Below, piece by piece: positions 35,243-44,021 of a stretch of 64,000 nucleotides of DNA. Both the position numbers and the translations under genes were made by a program. The notes under the pieces were generated by a model, which worked only from the letters and a program-made list of their open reading frames with translations, was not told where the DNA came from and ran no database searches. Origin of the DNA: Chloroflexi bacterium HGW-Chloroflexi-2 (GTDB taxonomy: Bacteria; Chloroflexota; Anaerolineae; Anaerolineales; Anaerolineaceae); contig PHBY01000009.1 of assembly GCA_002840735.1 (NCBI GenBank), positions 62,001 through 126,000 of the forward strand, in the 5' to 3' direction. Each line of letters starts with the position of its first letter. Position 1 is the stretch's first letter.

Positions 35243-36760
35243 TTACTCTTTGGGAGTATCTTCTCCCTCAGATTCAGCTTGTTGTTTGTTTTCCTTTGAT
35301 TCTACTTCTATTTCCTGTTTTACGATGGTTTCTGTAGCATCTTTGGAACTCTCTTCACCTGTTTCTTCGGATGCTTCTATTTCCTGTTCTACGTCGATTT
35401 CTGTAACATCATCGGGACTCTCTTCAACAATTTCTTCGGGTGTTTCAACTTCTATTTCACCTGAAGCTAAACTTTTCATGCGTTCCAGTGTTCGCTGGTT
35501 GTATAACCGAGAAATGGCATTATAAGCAACATTATTCATCATTTCATCATTCAATCTTGCTTTTTTGCCTTTTTGGTCAGGCATATTTTGCAGCATTTGA
35601 ACCGTGTCATTAATGATTCCGTCAATGTCTTCTTTGGCTACTTCAACATTTTCTTCCTGAGCAACCTGTTCAATGATTAATGTGCTTTTTACACGATTGA
35701 TTGCTGCGGGTCGAACATTCGTTTCCACGTATTTTTCTTTATCTGTACTTAATAGTTTCAAATAAGTTTCGAAATCCAAATTCTGTTGTTTGAGATCCCG
35801 TTCTAAAGATTTCAACATATGTTCAATTTCTTCTTCAACCATAAAAGGAGGGAATTTGACGGTTGAGATTTCTGCATATTTTGCAATCAAATCGGAATAA
35901 TATTTGTCATCATATTCTTGTTTTTTGTTCATTTCTTGTTGTTCACGAACCGCCTGTTCAAGTTCTGCAAAGTTCTCAAATTGTCCCATAGAAATTGCAA
36001 ATTCATCATCTAATTTAGGCAAAGTCAGCGTTTTTACAGATTGAATGTTGGCGACAAATTTGACATTTTTTCCTTTGAAGCGTTCATCTTCCGCATCTTC
36101 TGAGAATGAATATTCAATATCTTTCGAATCACCTTCATTCATGCCAATTAGCTCACTTGAAAAACCTTCAAACGGCCAATTGTCTTTTTTATCATCTTCA
36201 CCAATCACCAACTGAACTGGAGTTTCCTCTAAAATGGTTTCTTCGTTTTCAAAACCGGTGAGTTGAAAATAAACGACGTCACCTTTTTGGATGGGTCCTT
36301 CGGCTGGCTCAGCCGTTGCGTAATTTTTCTGCAATCGAGTGAGGAATTCGTTGATTTCTTCGTCCAAAACGGGTTCCGGGTTATATTCCAGTTCGATAGA
36401 TTTATAATCTCCCAATTCTACTTCTGGTTTGAGTGGAACTAAAAAACTCAATTTTGGGGGATCCATGGAGATAATTTCCTGTAATGAACCGGGGCCAGAT
36501 GGAGTTACTGAAGCTTCATCTAAAATTTTTGTATATTGTTCATCGATGAGCAGTTCAATTGCTTCCTCATTGATCGCACCTTCGCCATACATTCGTAAAA
36601 TCACATCGTAAGGAGCTTTTCCGGGTCTAAATCCAGGAATTTTTGCCTGTTTGGCAATTTTTCTGGCAGCCCGACGTTTAAAACTATCAAATAATTCAAC
36701 CTCGAATTCAGCTTCGATTTTTACTTGATGATCTTCTTGTGGAATGGTTTCAATTTTCAA
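35243..36760 (-). CDS. tig: Trigger factor with long acidic C-terminal tail
   Basis: 505-residue ribosome-bound chaperone. The N-terminal ribosome-binding domain has IPGFRPGKAPYDVI (the GFRxGKxP signature). The peptidyl-prolyl isomerase-like middle domain (about 150-235) and helical C-terminal arms (to about 430) follow. Family members usually end near residue 430-450. Here an extra Glu-rich tail follows, containing two 23-residue repeats (446-468 and 469-491). The start is a TTG at 36760 with AAGGA eight bases before it. clpP follows. Confidence 0.93.
   Translation of the reverse strand: MKIETIPQEDHQVKIEAEFEVELFDSFKRRAARKIAKQAKIPGFRPGKAPYDVILRMYGEGAINEEAIELLIDEQYTKILDEASVTPSGPGSLQEIISMDPPKLSFLVPLKPEVELGDYKSIELEYNPEPVLDEEINEFLTRLQKNYATAEPAEGPIQKGDVVYFQLTGFENEETILEETPVQLVIGEDDKKDNWPFEGFSSELIGMNEGDSKDIEYSFSEDAEDERFKGKNVKFVANIQSVKTLTLPKLDDEFAISMGQFENFAELEQAVREQQEMNKKQEYDDKYYSDLIAKYAEISTVKFPPFMVEEEIEHMLKSLERDLKQQNLDFETYLKLLSTDKEKYVETNVRPAAINRVKSTLIIEQVAQEENVEVAKEDIDGIINDTVQMLQNMPDQKGKKARLNDEMMNNVAYNAISRLYNQRTLERMKSLASGEIEVETPEEIVEESPDDVTEIDVEQEIEASEETGEESSKDATETIVKQEIEVESKENKQQAESEGEDTPKE
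35288..35425 (-). repeat. Two tandem 69-bp units encoding the acidic tail of trigger factor
   Basis: Two adjacent 69-bp units encode EESPDDVTEIDVEQEIEASE and EESSKDATETIVKQEIEVES with the last three residues of each unit diverging. The DNA is clearly alike over most of the unit, pointing to a duplication inside the gene. Confidence 0.75.
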
Positions 36761-36790
36761 AGCGACTATCCTTTATATAAAAAATTATTA

Positions 36791-36872
36791 TGGGGAAGAG
36801 GGGACTTGAACCCCTACGCCTTGCGGCACATGATCCTAAGTCATGCCTGTCTGCCAATTCCAGCACTTCCCC
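36791..36872 (-). tRNA. tRNA-Leu (anticodon UAG)
   Basis: Class II tRNA with a long variable arm. The acceptor stem GGGGAAG pairs with CTTCCCC, with discriminator A. The anticodon stem CATGA/TCATG encloses CTTAGGA, giving UAG for CUA codons. The T-arm holds GGTTCAAGTCC. CCA is not encoded. Confidence 0.95.
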
Positions 36873-36883
36873 ACAGCGTCCAA

Positions 36884-36912
36884 ATTATAAGCGTAACCAG
36901 GCAGAGCGTCAA
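36884..36912 (-). promoter_or_regulatory. Sigma-70-type promoter of tRNA-Leu
   Basis: On the minus strand TTGACG (36912-36907), a 17-bp spacer and TATAAT (36889-36884) precede the tRNA by 11 bp. This is a near-consensus strong promoter. Confidence 0.85.
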
Positions 36913-36930
36913 TAATCAGACTTAATCAGA

Positions 36931-36936
36931 TATAAT
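36931..36936 (+). promoter_or_regulatory. -10 element of the 138-residue conserved gene
   Basis: TATAAT 32 bp before the TTG start, leaving space for GAGGAG at 36954-36959. The expected -35 region overlaps that of the divergent tRNA-Leu promoter and matches the consensus weakly. Confidence 0.55.
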
Positions 36937-36968
36937 AAGGTGTTCACATCAAAGAGGAGAATTAAGCA

Positions 36969-37385
36969 TTGGGAAGAGTAATCAATCCAGATAGCAGTGG
37001 GAAAGAAAGAACAAAATTAACGAAAGGTATCGTAAAAGCGATACGCCAACTTATGATACAGACGAAACCAGATCAAAACACCAGAGATCTGGCTGCTTTT
37101 ATTGTTCTGGGTTTAGAGGATATTTATAAAAGCATTGATATCTCAGTTTTAGCCTGGGAAAAACGTGGATATTGGGTGAAAGCTGATCGGTTTAGAATTG
37201 ATTGGGAATGGACATTACAATTCAGTAAACTGTTGAGAGAAGCTTTAGTCAATGAGGATTGGGCTCAGGTTGCATTGATGGCAGCCAAAACAGCCCAAAA
37301 GTTTAATCATGTTAAGATCTCAGAGAACAATCGGATTGGTGAACCCTGGGTCGGTGCATATAAAAATCTGCAGAAAAAAAATTAA
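36969..37385 (+). CDS. Conserved hypothetical protein (Anaerolineae-type)
   Basis: 138-residue soluble protein of unknown function. Start TTG, supported by GAGGAG 9 nt upstream. It is mostly helical, with Trp-rich central segments (AWEKRGYWVKADRFRIDWEW) and no membrane helix, Cys cluster or enzyme motif. It looks like a protein recurrent in Anaerolineae genomes, but this is from memory and no function is assigned. It has its own promoter and terminator, divergent from tRNA-Leu. Confidence 0.75.
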   Translation: MGRVINPDSSGKERTKLTKGIVKAIRQLMIQTKPDQNTRDLAAFIVLGLEDIYKSIDISVLAWEKRGYWVKADRFRIDWEWTLQFSKLLREALVNEDWAQVALMAAKTAQKFNHVKISENNRIGEPWVGAYKNLQKKN

Positions 37386-37396
37386 CTAGTTTTTAA

Positions 37397-37427
37397 AAAA
37401 GAGGTCGGATTTTTTCCGACCTCTTTT
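37397..37427 (+). terminator. Bidirectional terminator
   Basis: A perfect 13-bp stem (37397-37409 with 37415-37427) with a T5 loop separates the convergent hypothetical gene and acyl-CoA synthetase gene. A-run and T-run flanks suit both directions. Confidence 0.9.
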
Positions 37428-37442
37428 GGGTTACCTAGAATC

Positions 37443-39551
37443 TTATTTTTTCAATATGATGCGTGCATCAACAACTTTTACACCTCGTCCTTCTTCGTAA
37501 ACAAGTACGGGATTGGCGTCAGATTCGTTGACTTCATCTGACAGATCTACAATCATGTTTGCGTATCGGCTGATGGTTTCTGCTAAAACTTCACGATCAC
37601 GAGGAGCTTCACCACGAACACCAGCCAGGATGGGGGCACCACGAATTTCACTGATCATGCGTAATGAAGATTTCTTGGAAACTGGTGCTACACGGAAGGT
37701 TACATCTTTCAAAACTTCCACAAAAATTCCACCAAGACCGAACATCATGGTTGGACCAAATGTTGAGTCATTGACTGAGCCTAAAATGACTTCTGTTCCC
37801 CAGGGCGCCATTTCCTGAATGGCGATGCCATGGATATTAGCATCTGGATTATAGGCTTTTGCGTTTGTAATAATGGTCTGATAAGCTTCTCGGCAGGATG
37901 CTTCATCTTTGATATTGACTTTTACACCACCGGCATCTGATTTATGCAGGATTTCAGGAGATACGATCTTCATTACGATCGGGAAACCTATTTCTTTCGC
38001 CAAAACCACAGCTTCGTCTTCTGATTTGGCTAATTTTGTGGCTGTAATTGGTAAGCCGTATGCGGCAAAAACCTGTTTGGCTTCAATTTCGGTTAGCGCA
38101 TCACGTCCATCTTCACGAGCAGCTTTGATAATGGATAAAGCTGTTGACTTATCAATATTTTCTAATTTTTCATCCGGCTCTGAGACGATTTCTTTCATGC
38201 GGGCATACTCGCGCAAGGCAGATAAGGCACTGATCGCCAGATCAGGGCCTGCATATGCAGGAATACCATTTTCAACCAGCCATTGCATTGCTTTTTCGGA
38301 TTTTTCACCACCGACGAATGAAACACAAACTGGTTTGTCTTTGATGCCTGAATCATCGATAGCTTTCTTGATACCTACAGCGATGTCCATTGGTTCGGTC
38401 ATAGCGGTTTCACAATAAAGAACGGCTAAACCATCGACCCATTCATGCGCGAAAGAGAATTTTACCGATTCGTGATACCAGTCGTAACCAGCCATTCCGG
38501 TAAGATCTACAGGATTTTTTGCAGAACCAAATACAGGCATGTGTTTCTTGAGCTCATCCTGAACATCTTTTGGTGCGAATTTTAATGGAAGATTGAAACG
38601 TTCTGCTGCATCGGTTGCCAGGACACCTACACCACCGCCATTGGTAATGATCAGTAAATTCTCACCTTTCATGGGTGGTTGAAGAGATAAAGCGAGGGAT
38701 AAGTCAAATAAATTACCCAGATCAGATGCTTGAACAATGCCGGATTGCTGGAAAGCTGCTCCATAAACCTTTGCTGCTCCGGCTAACGAACCGGTATGCG
38801 AGGCAGCCGCAGCTGCTCCGTGGGCTGAGACACCAGCTTTAAGAGCGATTACAGGTTTTGAAACTTTTCTGGCAACATCCATGAATTTGCGACCATCTTT
38901 GAAGCCTTCGATATAAAGTGAGATTGAGCTTGTGTTCTCATCTTTGTCAAGCCATTCAACAAGATCAGCAAAATCAACATCTGACATGTTCCCGATTGAT
39001 ATTAATTTTTCAAAACCTACACGGCGGGTAAATGTTGCCATGTCAATTGCAATTAATAAAGCACCGCTTTGGGAAACCAAGGCACCTTTTCCAACCAGGG
39101 GTAAGATGGGAGCAAATGAAGCATTGAGTTTCTCTGCATTAGACAGAGTTCCTACAATATTGGGGCCTAAGATTCGGATACCATGTTCATGTGCTTTGGC
39201 GACTAATTCTTCTTCAAGTTCTTTATTACCTACTTCAGAAAAACCAGACGTGATAATAATCAAACCTTTAACGCCTTTTTTACCGGCCTCTTCGATGGCT
39301 TCCAGGACGAATTTGGCAGGAATGGTAATCACTGCAGCATCGATTTCGCCTGGAACATCCAGCATAGATTTATAACATTTGACACCTAAAATCTCTTCAG
39401 ATTTCAAGTTGATCGGATAAATCTTGCCTTCATATCCGCCTTCAATAATATTCTTAATGACGCTATGACCAATTTTGGTTGGGTCTGATGAAGCACCTAA
39501 AACAGCAATTGATTTTGGACGCATAAGTCCATCTAAGTATTGATTATCCAC
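37443..39551 (-). CDS. ADP-forming acetyl/acyl-CoA synthetase (fused alpha-beta)
   Basis: 702-residue enzyme converting acyl-CoA, ADP and phosphate to acid, CoA and ATP, a substrate-level ATP source in fermenters. The CoA-binding domain starts with RPKSIAVLGASSDPTKIG. The succinyl-CoA ligase-like domain has the phospho-His region AAAASHTGSLAG. The C-terminal ATP-grasp domain has FPIVMKIVSPEILHKSDAGGV. The start is set at the GTG at 39551, because GAGGAGG lies eight bases before it; a TTG nine codons earlier would place that site inside the gene. It may turn acetyl-CoA or amino-acid-derived acyl-CoAs to ATP. Confidence 0.9.
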   Translation of the reverse strand: MDNQYLDGLMRPKSIAVLGASSDPTKIGHSVIKNIIEGGYEGKIYPINLKSEEILGVKCYKSMLDVPGEIDAAVITIPAKFVLEAIEEAGKKGVKGLIIITSGFSEVGNKELEEELVAKAHEHGIRILGPNIVGTLSNAEKLNASFAPILPLVGKGALVSQSGALLIAIDMATFTRRVGFEKLISIGNMSDVDFADLVEWLDKDENTSSISLYIEGFKDGRKFMDVARKVSKPVIALKAGVSAHGAAAAASHTGSLAGAAKVYGAAFQQSGIVQASDLGNLFDLSLALSLQPPMKGENLLIITNGGGVGVLATDAAERFNLPLKFAPKDVQDELKKHMPVFGSAKNPVDLTGMAGYDWYHESVKFSFAHEWVDGLAVLYCETAMTEPMDIAVGIKKAIDDSGIKDKPVCVSFVGGEKSEKAMQWLVENGIPAYAGPDLAISALSALREYARMKEIVSEPDEKLENIDKSTALSIIKAAREDGRDALTEIEAKQVFAAYGLPITATKLAKSEDEAVVLAKEIGFPIVMKIVSPEILHKSDAGGVKVNIKDEASCREAYQTIITNAKAYNPDANIHGIAIQEMAPWGTEVILGSVNDSTFGPTMMFGLGGIFVEVLKDVTFRVAPVSKKSSLRMISEIRGAPILAGVRGEAPRDREVLAETISRYANMIVDLSDEVNESDANPVLVYEEGRGVKVVDARIILKK

Positions 39552-39644
39552 GCGAACTTCCTCCTCAAAAATTTTCAAATTTTACTGATAAGTTTCAAAC
39601 GAATACGAATAAAAAAATTTTCTTCAATAACACTGAAAGAAAAA

Positions 39645-39681
39645 ACAAAAAACCTCCCTAGAAATTTTCCAATGGGAGTTT
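39645..39681 (-). terminator. Hairpin with T-run in the leader of the acyl-CoA synthetase gene
   Basis: On the minus strand AAACTCCC pairs with GGGAGGTTT (one bulge) across a 14-nt loop, followed by TTTTTTGTTTTTT. It lies about 95 bp before the GTG start and directly after a possible 16-codon reading frame, so it could be an attenuator or the end of a tiny transcript. Confidence 0.55.
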
Positions 39682-39682
39682 A

Positions 39683-39733
39683 TTAACCAGAAATCGACAT
39701 ACCAATAATAACTTTCGAATCCAATAAATTCAT
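39683..39733 (-). CDS. Possible 16-residue leader peptide
   Basis: ATG 39733 opens a 16-codon frame (MNLLDSKVIIGMSISG) ending in TAA two bases before the hairpin with T-run. GAGAGAAGAG lies upstream as a weak ribosome-binding site, and TTAGAC-N18-TATAAA (about 39779-39750) could be its promoter. The peptide has no run of one amino acid that would show a sensed tRNA, though it is rich in Ile and Ser. The rest of the 348-bp gap between htpG and the synthetase gene holds only the htpG terminator. Confidence 0.3.
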   Translation of the reverse strand: MNLLDSKVIIGMSISG

Positions 39734-39848
39734 TACTCTTCTCTCGTTATATTTATAGTTTATCATAATCTGGTTGTCTAACATCATATTTTAAGTCTTT
39801 TTCGTCAAACAAATGTACTCATTAATGCGGTATTTTTATCATCAATTT

Positions 39849-39887
39849 AAAAAAAGAACTCCTGTTTTTAGCAGGAGCTCTTTTTTT
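39849..39887 (-). terminator. Terminator of htpG
   Basis: A strong stem (AAAAAAAGAaCTCCTG against CAGGAGcTCTTTTTTT, one mismatch) 12 bp past the htpG stop, with T-runs on either strand. Confidence 0.88.
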
Positions 39888-39899
39888 AATTTCTGAGTT

Positions 39900-41774
39900 T
39901 TATTTTTTCAATGCAACTTCAATGATTTTGTTAACTCTTTTCACTAAATCAGCACTATTTGGTTGAACTCCTTCAGCCATTAAGGCATTTTCATAAAGCT
40001 GTTCAATGACTAATTCCCGTACAGGATTAATTCCTTTAATTCCTGCAAGATGCTTAATAATTGGGTGATTGGGATTGATTTCCATAATTCTCTGGGGAGA
40101 GTCAAACTCTTTTTGTAAATAGCGATATGCTTTCTGAATTTCCGGACTGGGACTGCCTTCGGAATCTACCAACCTGACAGGTGATTCAACTAATTTTTTG
40201 GTTGTTCTTACTTCTTTAATTCGCTCATTCAGTGTTGTTTTGAAAAATGTCAGGAGTTCGTTTAATTCATTTTTATCAACTTCCTCTTCTTCAACTTTCT
40301 GTTCTTCACCGGATTTTTTTTCAGGTAAATCCAAATCTTTTGAGGTTACATTTGTGAGATCAAATTCTTTGTACTTATTTACACGCATGAGAACAAATGG
40401 ATCAATTGGATCCGTGAATGTAATAACATCTACATTTTGTTGTTTGAAAATTTCTAAATGGGGTGAATTGATGGCAGAATTTTCATCCTCGGCAATAATA
40501 TAATAAATCTTCTTTTGGTCTTCTACCATTGCCTGTACATAATCATCGAGAGATTGCCAGGATGAATTCTTTTTGGTTGTTCTAACTTTCATGAGGGATA
40601 ATAATTGGTCATCATATTCAGAAGTTGATGCCAGACCTTCTTTGATGAAGAATCCGAATTCTTTCCAGAAGGAATCATACTTTTCCGAATCGGTAGATTT
40701 CAGATTCTCGAGATATTCCAATACTTTTGATGAGAGAATTTTCTTGATTTGAGCAATAGCTTTTGTGGATTGGAAGGCTTCCCTGGAGACATTTAACGGA
40801 ATATCTTCAGAGTCAACTACTCCTTGAATGAACCGCAAAAATTCCGGTAGTAAATCTTTGGTAAACTCCTGGATCATAACTTTTCTTGCGTATAGTTTTA
40901 ATCCATAATCCTTTCTCTCGGAGAACAAGTTAGGTTCTGCAGTTGATGGGATATACAATAAACCATACATTTGGATTGGAGCATCTATTGAAAGATGTAA
41001 ATGACCTAAGGGTTCATTAAAATCCAAAGTAAATTGGTTATAGAAATCTTTATATTCTTCAGGTTTTACCAGATGGGGTTGTTGTCGCCAGATGGCTGTT
41101 TGGCGGTTGATTTGTTCATCATTTTCATTGAGATAAATTGGATAGGGAATGTAGTCTGAATGTCTTTTGATGATTTGTCTGATGCGATAATCTTCTAAAT
41201 ATTCGGACGCATCCTCTTTTAAGTGCAAAACGATGTCTGTTCCGCGGGAATCTTTTTCGCCTTTTTCAATGGTATAGGTTTCACCACCATCAGAAATCCA
41301 ATGGATTGGCTCATCCGCTTTATCATACGACCGGGAGATAACCTCGATTTTGTCTGACACCATGAATGCTGAATAAAAACCCACACCGAATTGACCAATG
41401 ATATTGCTGAGATCAGAATCACCAGATTTTGCTGCAGCTTCAATAAATTCCCTTGCGCCTGAATGGGCAATTGTACCCAGATTTTGCATAATTTCATCCT
41501 GGTCCATGCCAATGCCTGTGTCAGTAATAGTGATGGTCTTTTGATCTTTGTTAATTTTGATGGTAATTTTGGGTTCAATATCTGGATCCAATACATCTTT
41601 ATTCGTCAGTAATTCAAAATTTAATCTGGAAATTGCATCAGATGCATTCGAAATTAATTCTCTTAGAAAAATATCTCTATCCGTATAAAGAGAGTGAATT
41701 AATATATTTAATAATTGGCGTGTTTCTGCTTTAAAATGATGTTTTTCGGTTACTGTTGGTGTTTCATTACTCAT
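39900..41774 (-). CDS. htpG: Hsp90-family chaperone HtpG
   Basis: 624-residue ATP-dependent chaperone. The N-terminal GHKL ATPase has LISNASDAI, ITDTGIGMDQDEI and GQFGVGFYSAFMV. The middle domain carries REAFQSTK-type segments around the catalytic Arg (PLNVSREAFQS). A C-terminal dimerisation domain ends the chain. The start ATG is backed by GGAGG (about 41783). It is alone in its transcription unit. Confidence 0.95.
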   Translation of the reverse strand: MSNETPTVTEKHHFKAETRQLLNILIHSLYTDRDIFLRELISNASDAISRLNFELLTNKDVLDPDIEPKITIKINKDQKTITITDTGIGMDQDEIMQNLGTIAHSGAREFIEAAAKSGDSDLSNIIGQFGVGFYSAFMVSDKIEVISRSYDKADEPIHWISDGGETYTIEKGEKDSRGTDIVLHLKEDASEYLEDYRIRQIIKRHSDYIPYPIYLNENDEQINRQTAIWRQQPHLVKPEEYKDFYNQFTLDFNEPLGHLHLSIDAPIQMYGLLYIPSTAEPNLFSERKDYGLKLYARKVMIQEFTKDLLPEFLRFIQGVVDSEDIPLNVSREAFQSTKAIAQIKKILSSKVLEYLENLKSTDSEKYDSFWKEFGFFIKEGLASTSEYDDQLLSLMKVRTTKKNSSWQSLDDYVQAMVEDQKKIYYIIAEDENSAINSPHLEIFKQQNVDVITFTDPIDPFVLMRVNKYKEFDLTNVTSKDLDLPEKKSGEEQKVEEEEVDKNELNELLTFFKTTLNERIKEVRTTKKLVESPVRLVDSEGSPSPEIQKAYRYLQKEFDSPQRIMEINPNHPIIKHLAGIKGINPVRELVIEQLYENALMAEGVQPNSADLVKRVNKIIEVALKK

Positions 41775-41888
41775 TATTATCCTCCTGAATGCATAGTCAG
41801 CTCAATCATAATTCATATTTATTAGATTTTTATAAAAAAACGGGTTTTCAAATTAGAAAACACGCACAATTGAATTCAACCCAAATAA

Positions 41889-42905
41889 TTACAAATACCG
41901 CTCTTTAACTGCAGGTAGAAGATACTCATTAAATGCCCGTTCCTGATCAAAATCTGGACGCCAGCCCCAGTCGGTTGTGGCAGCGCTATCATCTACATCA
42001 GCCGGCCATGTATCTACGATTCCCTGCCTGGCGATATCAGGCTCAAAAGTAATATCAGCATTTGGAAATGCTTTTATCACGATATCGTAAAATTCCTGTG
42101 CAGAAGGATTGAAACTTGTGACATTGTAGACTAAATTGGATAAATTACTCTGGTCAGCTTTTTCCAGTTCCAACAGTGCTTTGATCGCATCAGGCATGAC
42201 CATGAAGGGAAGTTGAGTGTCCGGTCTGACAAAACAGCGATATTCTTTTCCCATGGCTGCATGATGGAGCATTTCAGGACAATAATCACTGGTACCGCCA
42301 GTTGGGGTTGTAACAGCAGAAATCAAGCCTGGGAACCGAATGGCGCGAAAATCAATTCCAATTGGGTTTTTGTCGGCGGCTAATTGTCGATAATATTTCG
42401 TGTAGTAACGCCCTAATTGCTCACAATATAATTTATTACAGCCATACATGGTGGTTGGTTGACACCAGATTTCCTCTTTGATTTTACCTGAAGCGTTTTT
42501 GGTGGCAATATCAGGCAAGCCATAAACTGCAATCGAGCTAGGATAGAGAAATTTAACCGGTTTTCCCTGCCAGGTAGCTTGCTCCACAGCCAAACGTAAA
42601 AGATTTAGGGTTCCCTCAACATTAACGCGGTGGGCTGTTTCAGGATTGTATTCTGCTTTTGTTGAAAGAATGGAAGCCAAATGGTATATTGTTCGGATTT
42701 CATACTCTGCAACCAACCTGCCAAGTAACATTTGGTCAAGAATGTCTCCCTGAATAAATCTTTCGCACTTAGACCTTAGATCGTCATCCAGAGGCATTAC
42801 GTCCAGGGCAAGAATGTGTGTTTTTTCATTTTCGGCAAAATGGGAAATCAATCCATGTCCAATTTCTCCATTTGCCCCGGTGATCAGGACTACTTCCTTT
42901 CTCAT
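41889..42905 (-). CDS. SDR-type L-threonine 3-dehydrogenase-like NAD-dependent oxidoreductase
   Basis: 338-residue extended short-chain dehydrogenase. The start is ATG 42905 (MRKEVVLITG), with AAGGAG 7 nt before it. The NAD motif is TGANGEIGHG and the catalytic YxxxK is YGCNK. The C-terminal half (RAIRFPGLISAVTTPTGGT, then SDYCPEMLHHAAMGKEY and LPFMVMPDAIKALLELE) matches the epimerase-like threonine dehydrogenases rather than UDP-sugar epimerases. It would oxidise L-threonine to 2-amino-3-oxobutyrate. A kbl ligase gene is not adjacent, so the assignment remains by similarity. Confidence 0.78.
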   Translation of the reverse strand: MRKEVVLITGANGEIGHGLISHFAENEKTHILALDVMPLDDDLRSKCERFIQGDILDQMLLGRLVAEYEIRTIYHLASILSTKAEYNPETAHRVNVEGTLNLLRLAVEQATWQGKPVKFLYPSSIAVYGLPDIATKNASGKIKEEIWCQPTTMYGCNKLYCEQLGRYYTKYYRQLAADKNPIGIDFRAIRFPGLISAVTTPTGGTSDYCPEMLHHAAMGKEYRCFVRPDTQLPFMVMPDAIKALLELEKADQSNLSNLVYNVTSFNPSAQEFYDIVIKAFPNADITFEPDIARQGIVDTWPADVDDSAATTDWGWRPDFDQERAFNEYLLPAVKERYL

Positions 42906-43021
42906 TAAAATTCTCCTTATACTGAAAAATGGGGATGTAAATATGATCAATTAGATAATATGAATTAATTGTAATCAAATTATTGATTTCCCATAGATAC
43001 TATTTGTACTGAAATTAATAT

Positions 43022-43047
43022 AAAAAGCTCAGCAGAGCTGAACTTTT
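43022..43047 (-). terminator. Terminator of secD-secF
   Basis: Stem AAAAAGcTCAGC against GCTGAaCTTTTT (one mismatch) with a 3-nt loop, 23 bp past the secF stop, with T-runs on both strands. Confidence 0.75.
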
Positions 43048-43070
43048 TATCAATTTATAAGACTTTTGAA

Positions 43071-44006
43071 TTAACCGGCAACCGTTTCTTTTTTCTTGAA
43101 CCAATTCTTCCATTCTTTGTTTTCCCATACTACCAAAAGGGGTGCTGCGACAAATATGGAAGAATAGGTACCACTGAATAGACCAACCAACAAAATCACA
43201 GCAAATTCACGCAAGGTTATTCCACCAAATAATGCTAAAGCCAGAAGCATAAATTCTACAGTCATTAATTGTGTGTTTATAGATCGTTGTAAAGTTTGAA
43301 TGATAGAGTGGTTTACCAATTTTTCGAATTGTAATTTTCTGAATATGGTACTGTTTTCTCTAATGCGATCAAACACTACGATTTTATCCTGAACAGAGAA
43401 ACCAATAACCGTTAATAATGCTGTCAGGAACATTGAATCGACCTGCCAACCAAATAATTTTCCACCTATAGCGCTTAAGCTGACAACAATCAGAACATCG
43501 TGGATCATCGCCAAAATGCCACAGATACCATAGCGAAAAGCATTGGTGATTCCTCTAAAAGCGAAGGTGATATATATTACAACCGCTAATGCAGCAATTC
43601 CTACAGCCACAGCTGCGCGTTGAGTAACCTGTTCAGCAATAACAGGACCAACACTTTCAAATTGATTAACTATTATTTGATCATTGGTCATTGCCTCAAG
43701 TTGGGTAACAATATCACCTTTAACCTGTTCGTCCATAAATGGAGAGCGGATGACAAGAATTGTGCGTTGACCATTGGTATCTGCAGCAGTCTGGACTGAA
43801 ACTTCTTCGAAATTGTAATCTTCATATATGGCTATTACTTCTTCAGTGCCAGGTAAGTTAGGCGATGAATATTGTAATTCTAATAAGGTACCACCTTTGA
43901 AATCGACTGCCAGGGGTAAACCATCAATCACGATGATGACCAAACCCACCAGAATAAAAATTATTGAAATTGCGAAGAATAAATAACGTTTTCCTAATAT
44001 ATTCAT
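43071..44006 (-). CDS. secF: Protein translocase subunit SecF
   Basis: 311-residue membrane protein working with SecD to pull exported proteins outward using the proton gradient. The first helix is followed by the family segment GLPLAVDFKGGTLLELQYS. A periplasmic domain and five further helices follow, with the conserved GFSVQDKIVVFDRIREN. It lies 15 bp after secD. Confidence 0.94.
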   Translation of the reverse strand: MNILGKRYLFFAISIIFILVGLVIIVIDGLPLAVDFKGGTLLELQYSSPNLPGTEEVIAIYEDYNFEEVSVQTAADTNGQRTILVIRSPFMDEQVKGDIVTQLEAMTNDQIIVNQFESVGPVIAEQVTQRAAVAVGIAALAVVIYITFAFRGITNAFRYGICGILAMIHDVLIVVSLSAIGGKLFGWQVDSMFLTALLTVIGFSVQDKIVVFDRIRENSTIFRKLQFEKLVNHSIIQTLQRSINTQLMTVEFMLLALALFGGITLREFAVILLVGLFSGTYSSIFVAAPLLVVWENKEWKNWFKKKETVAG

Positions 44007-44021
44007 TATTTACACCCTTTC

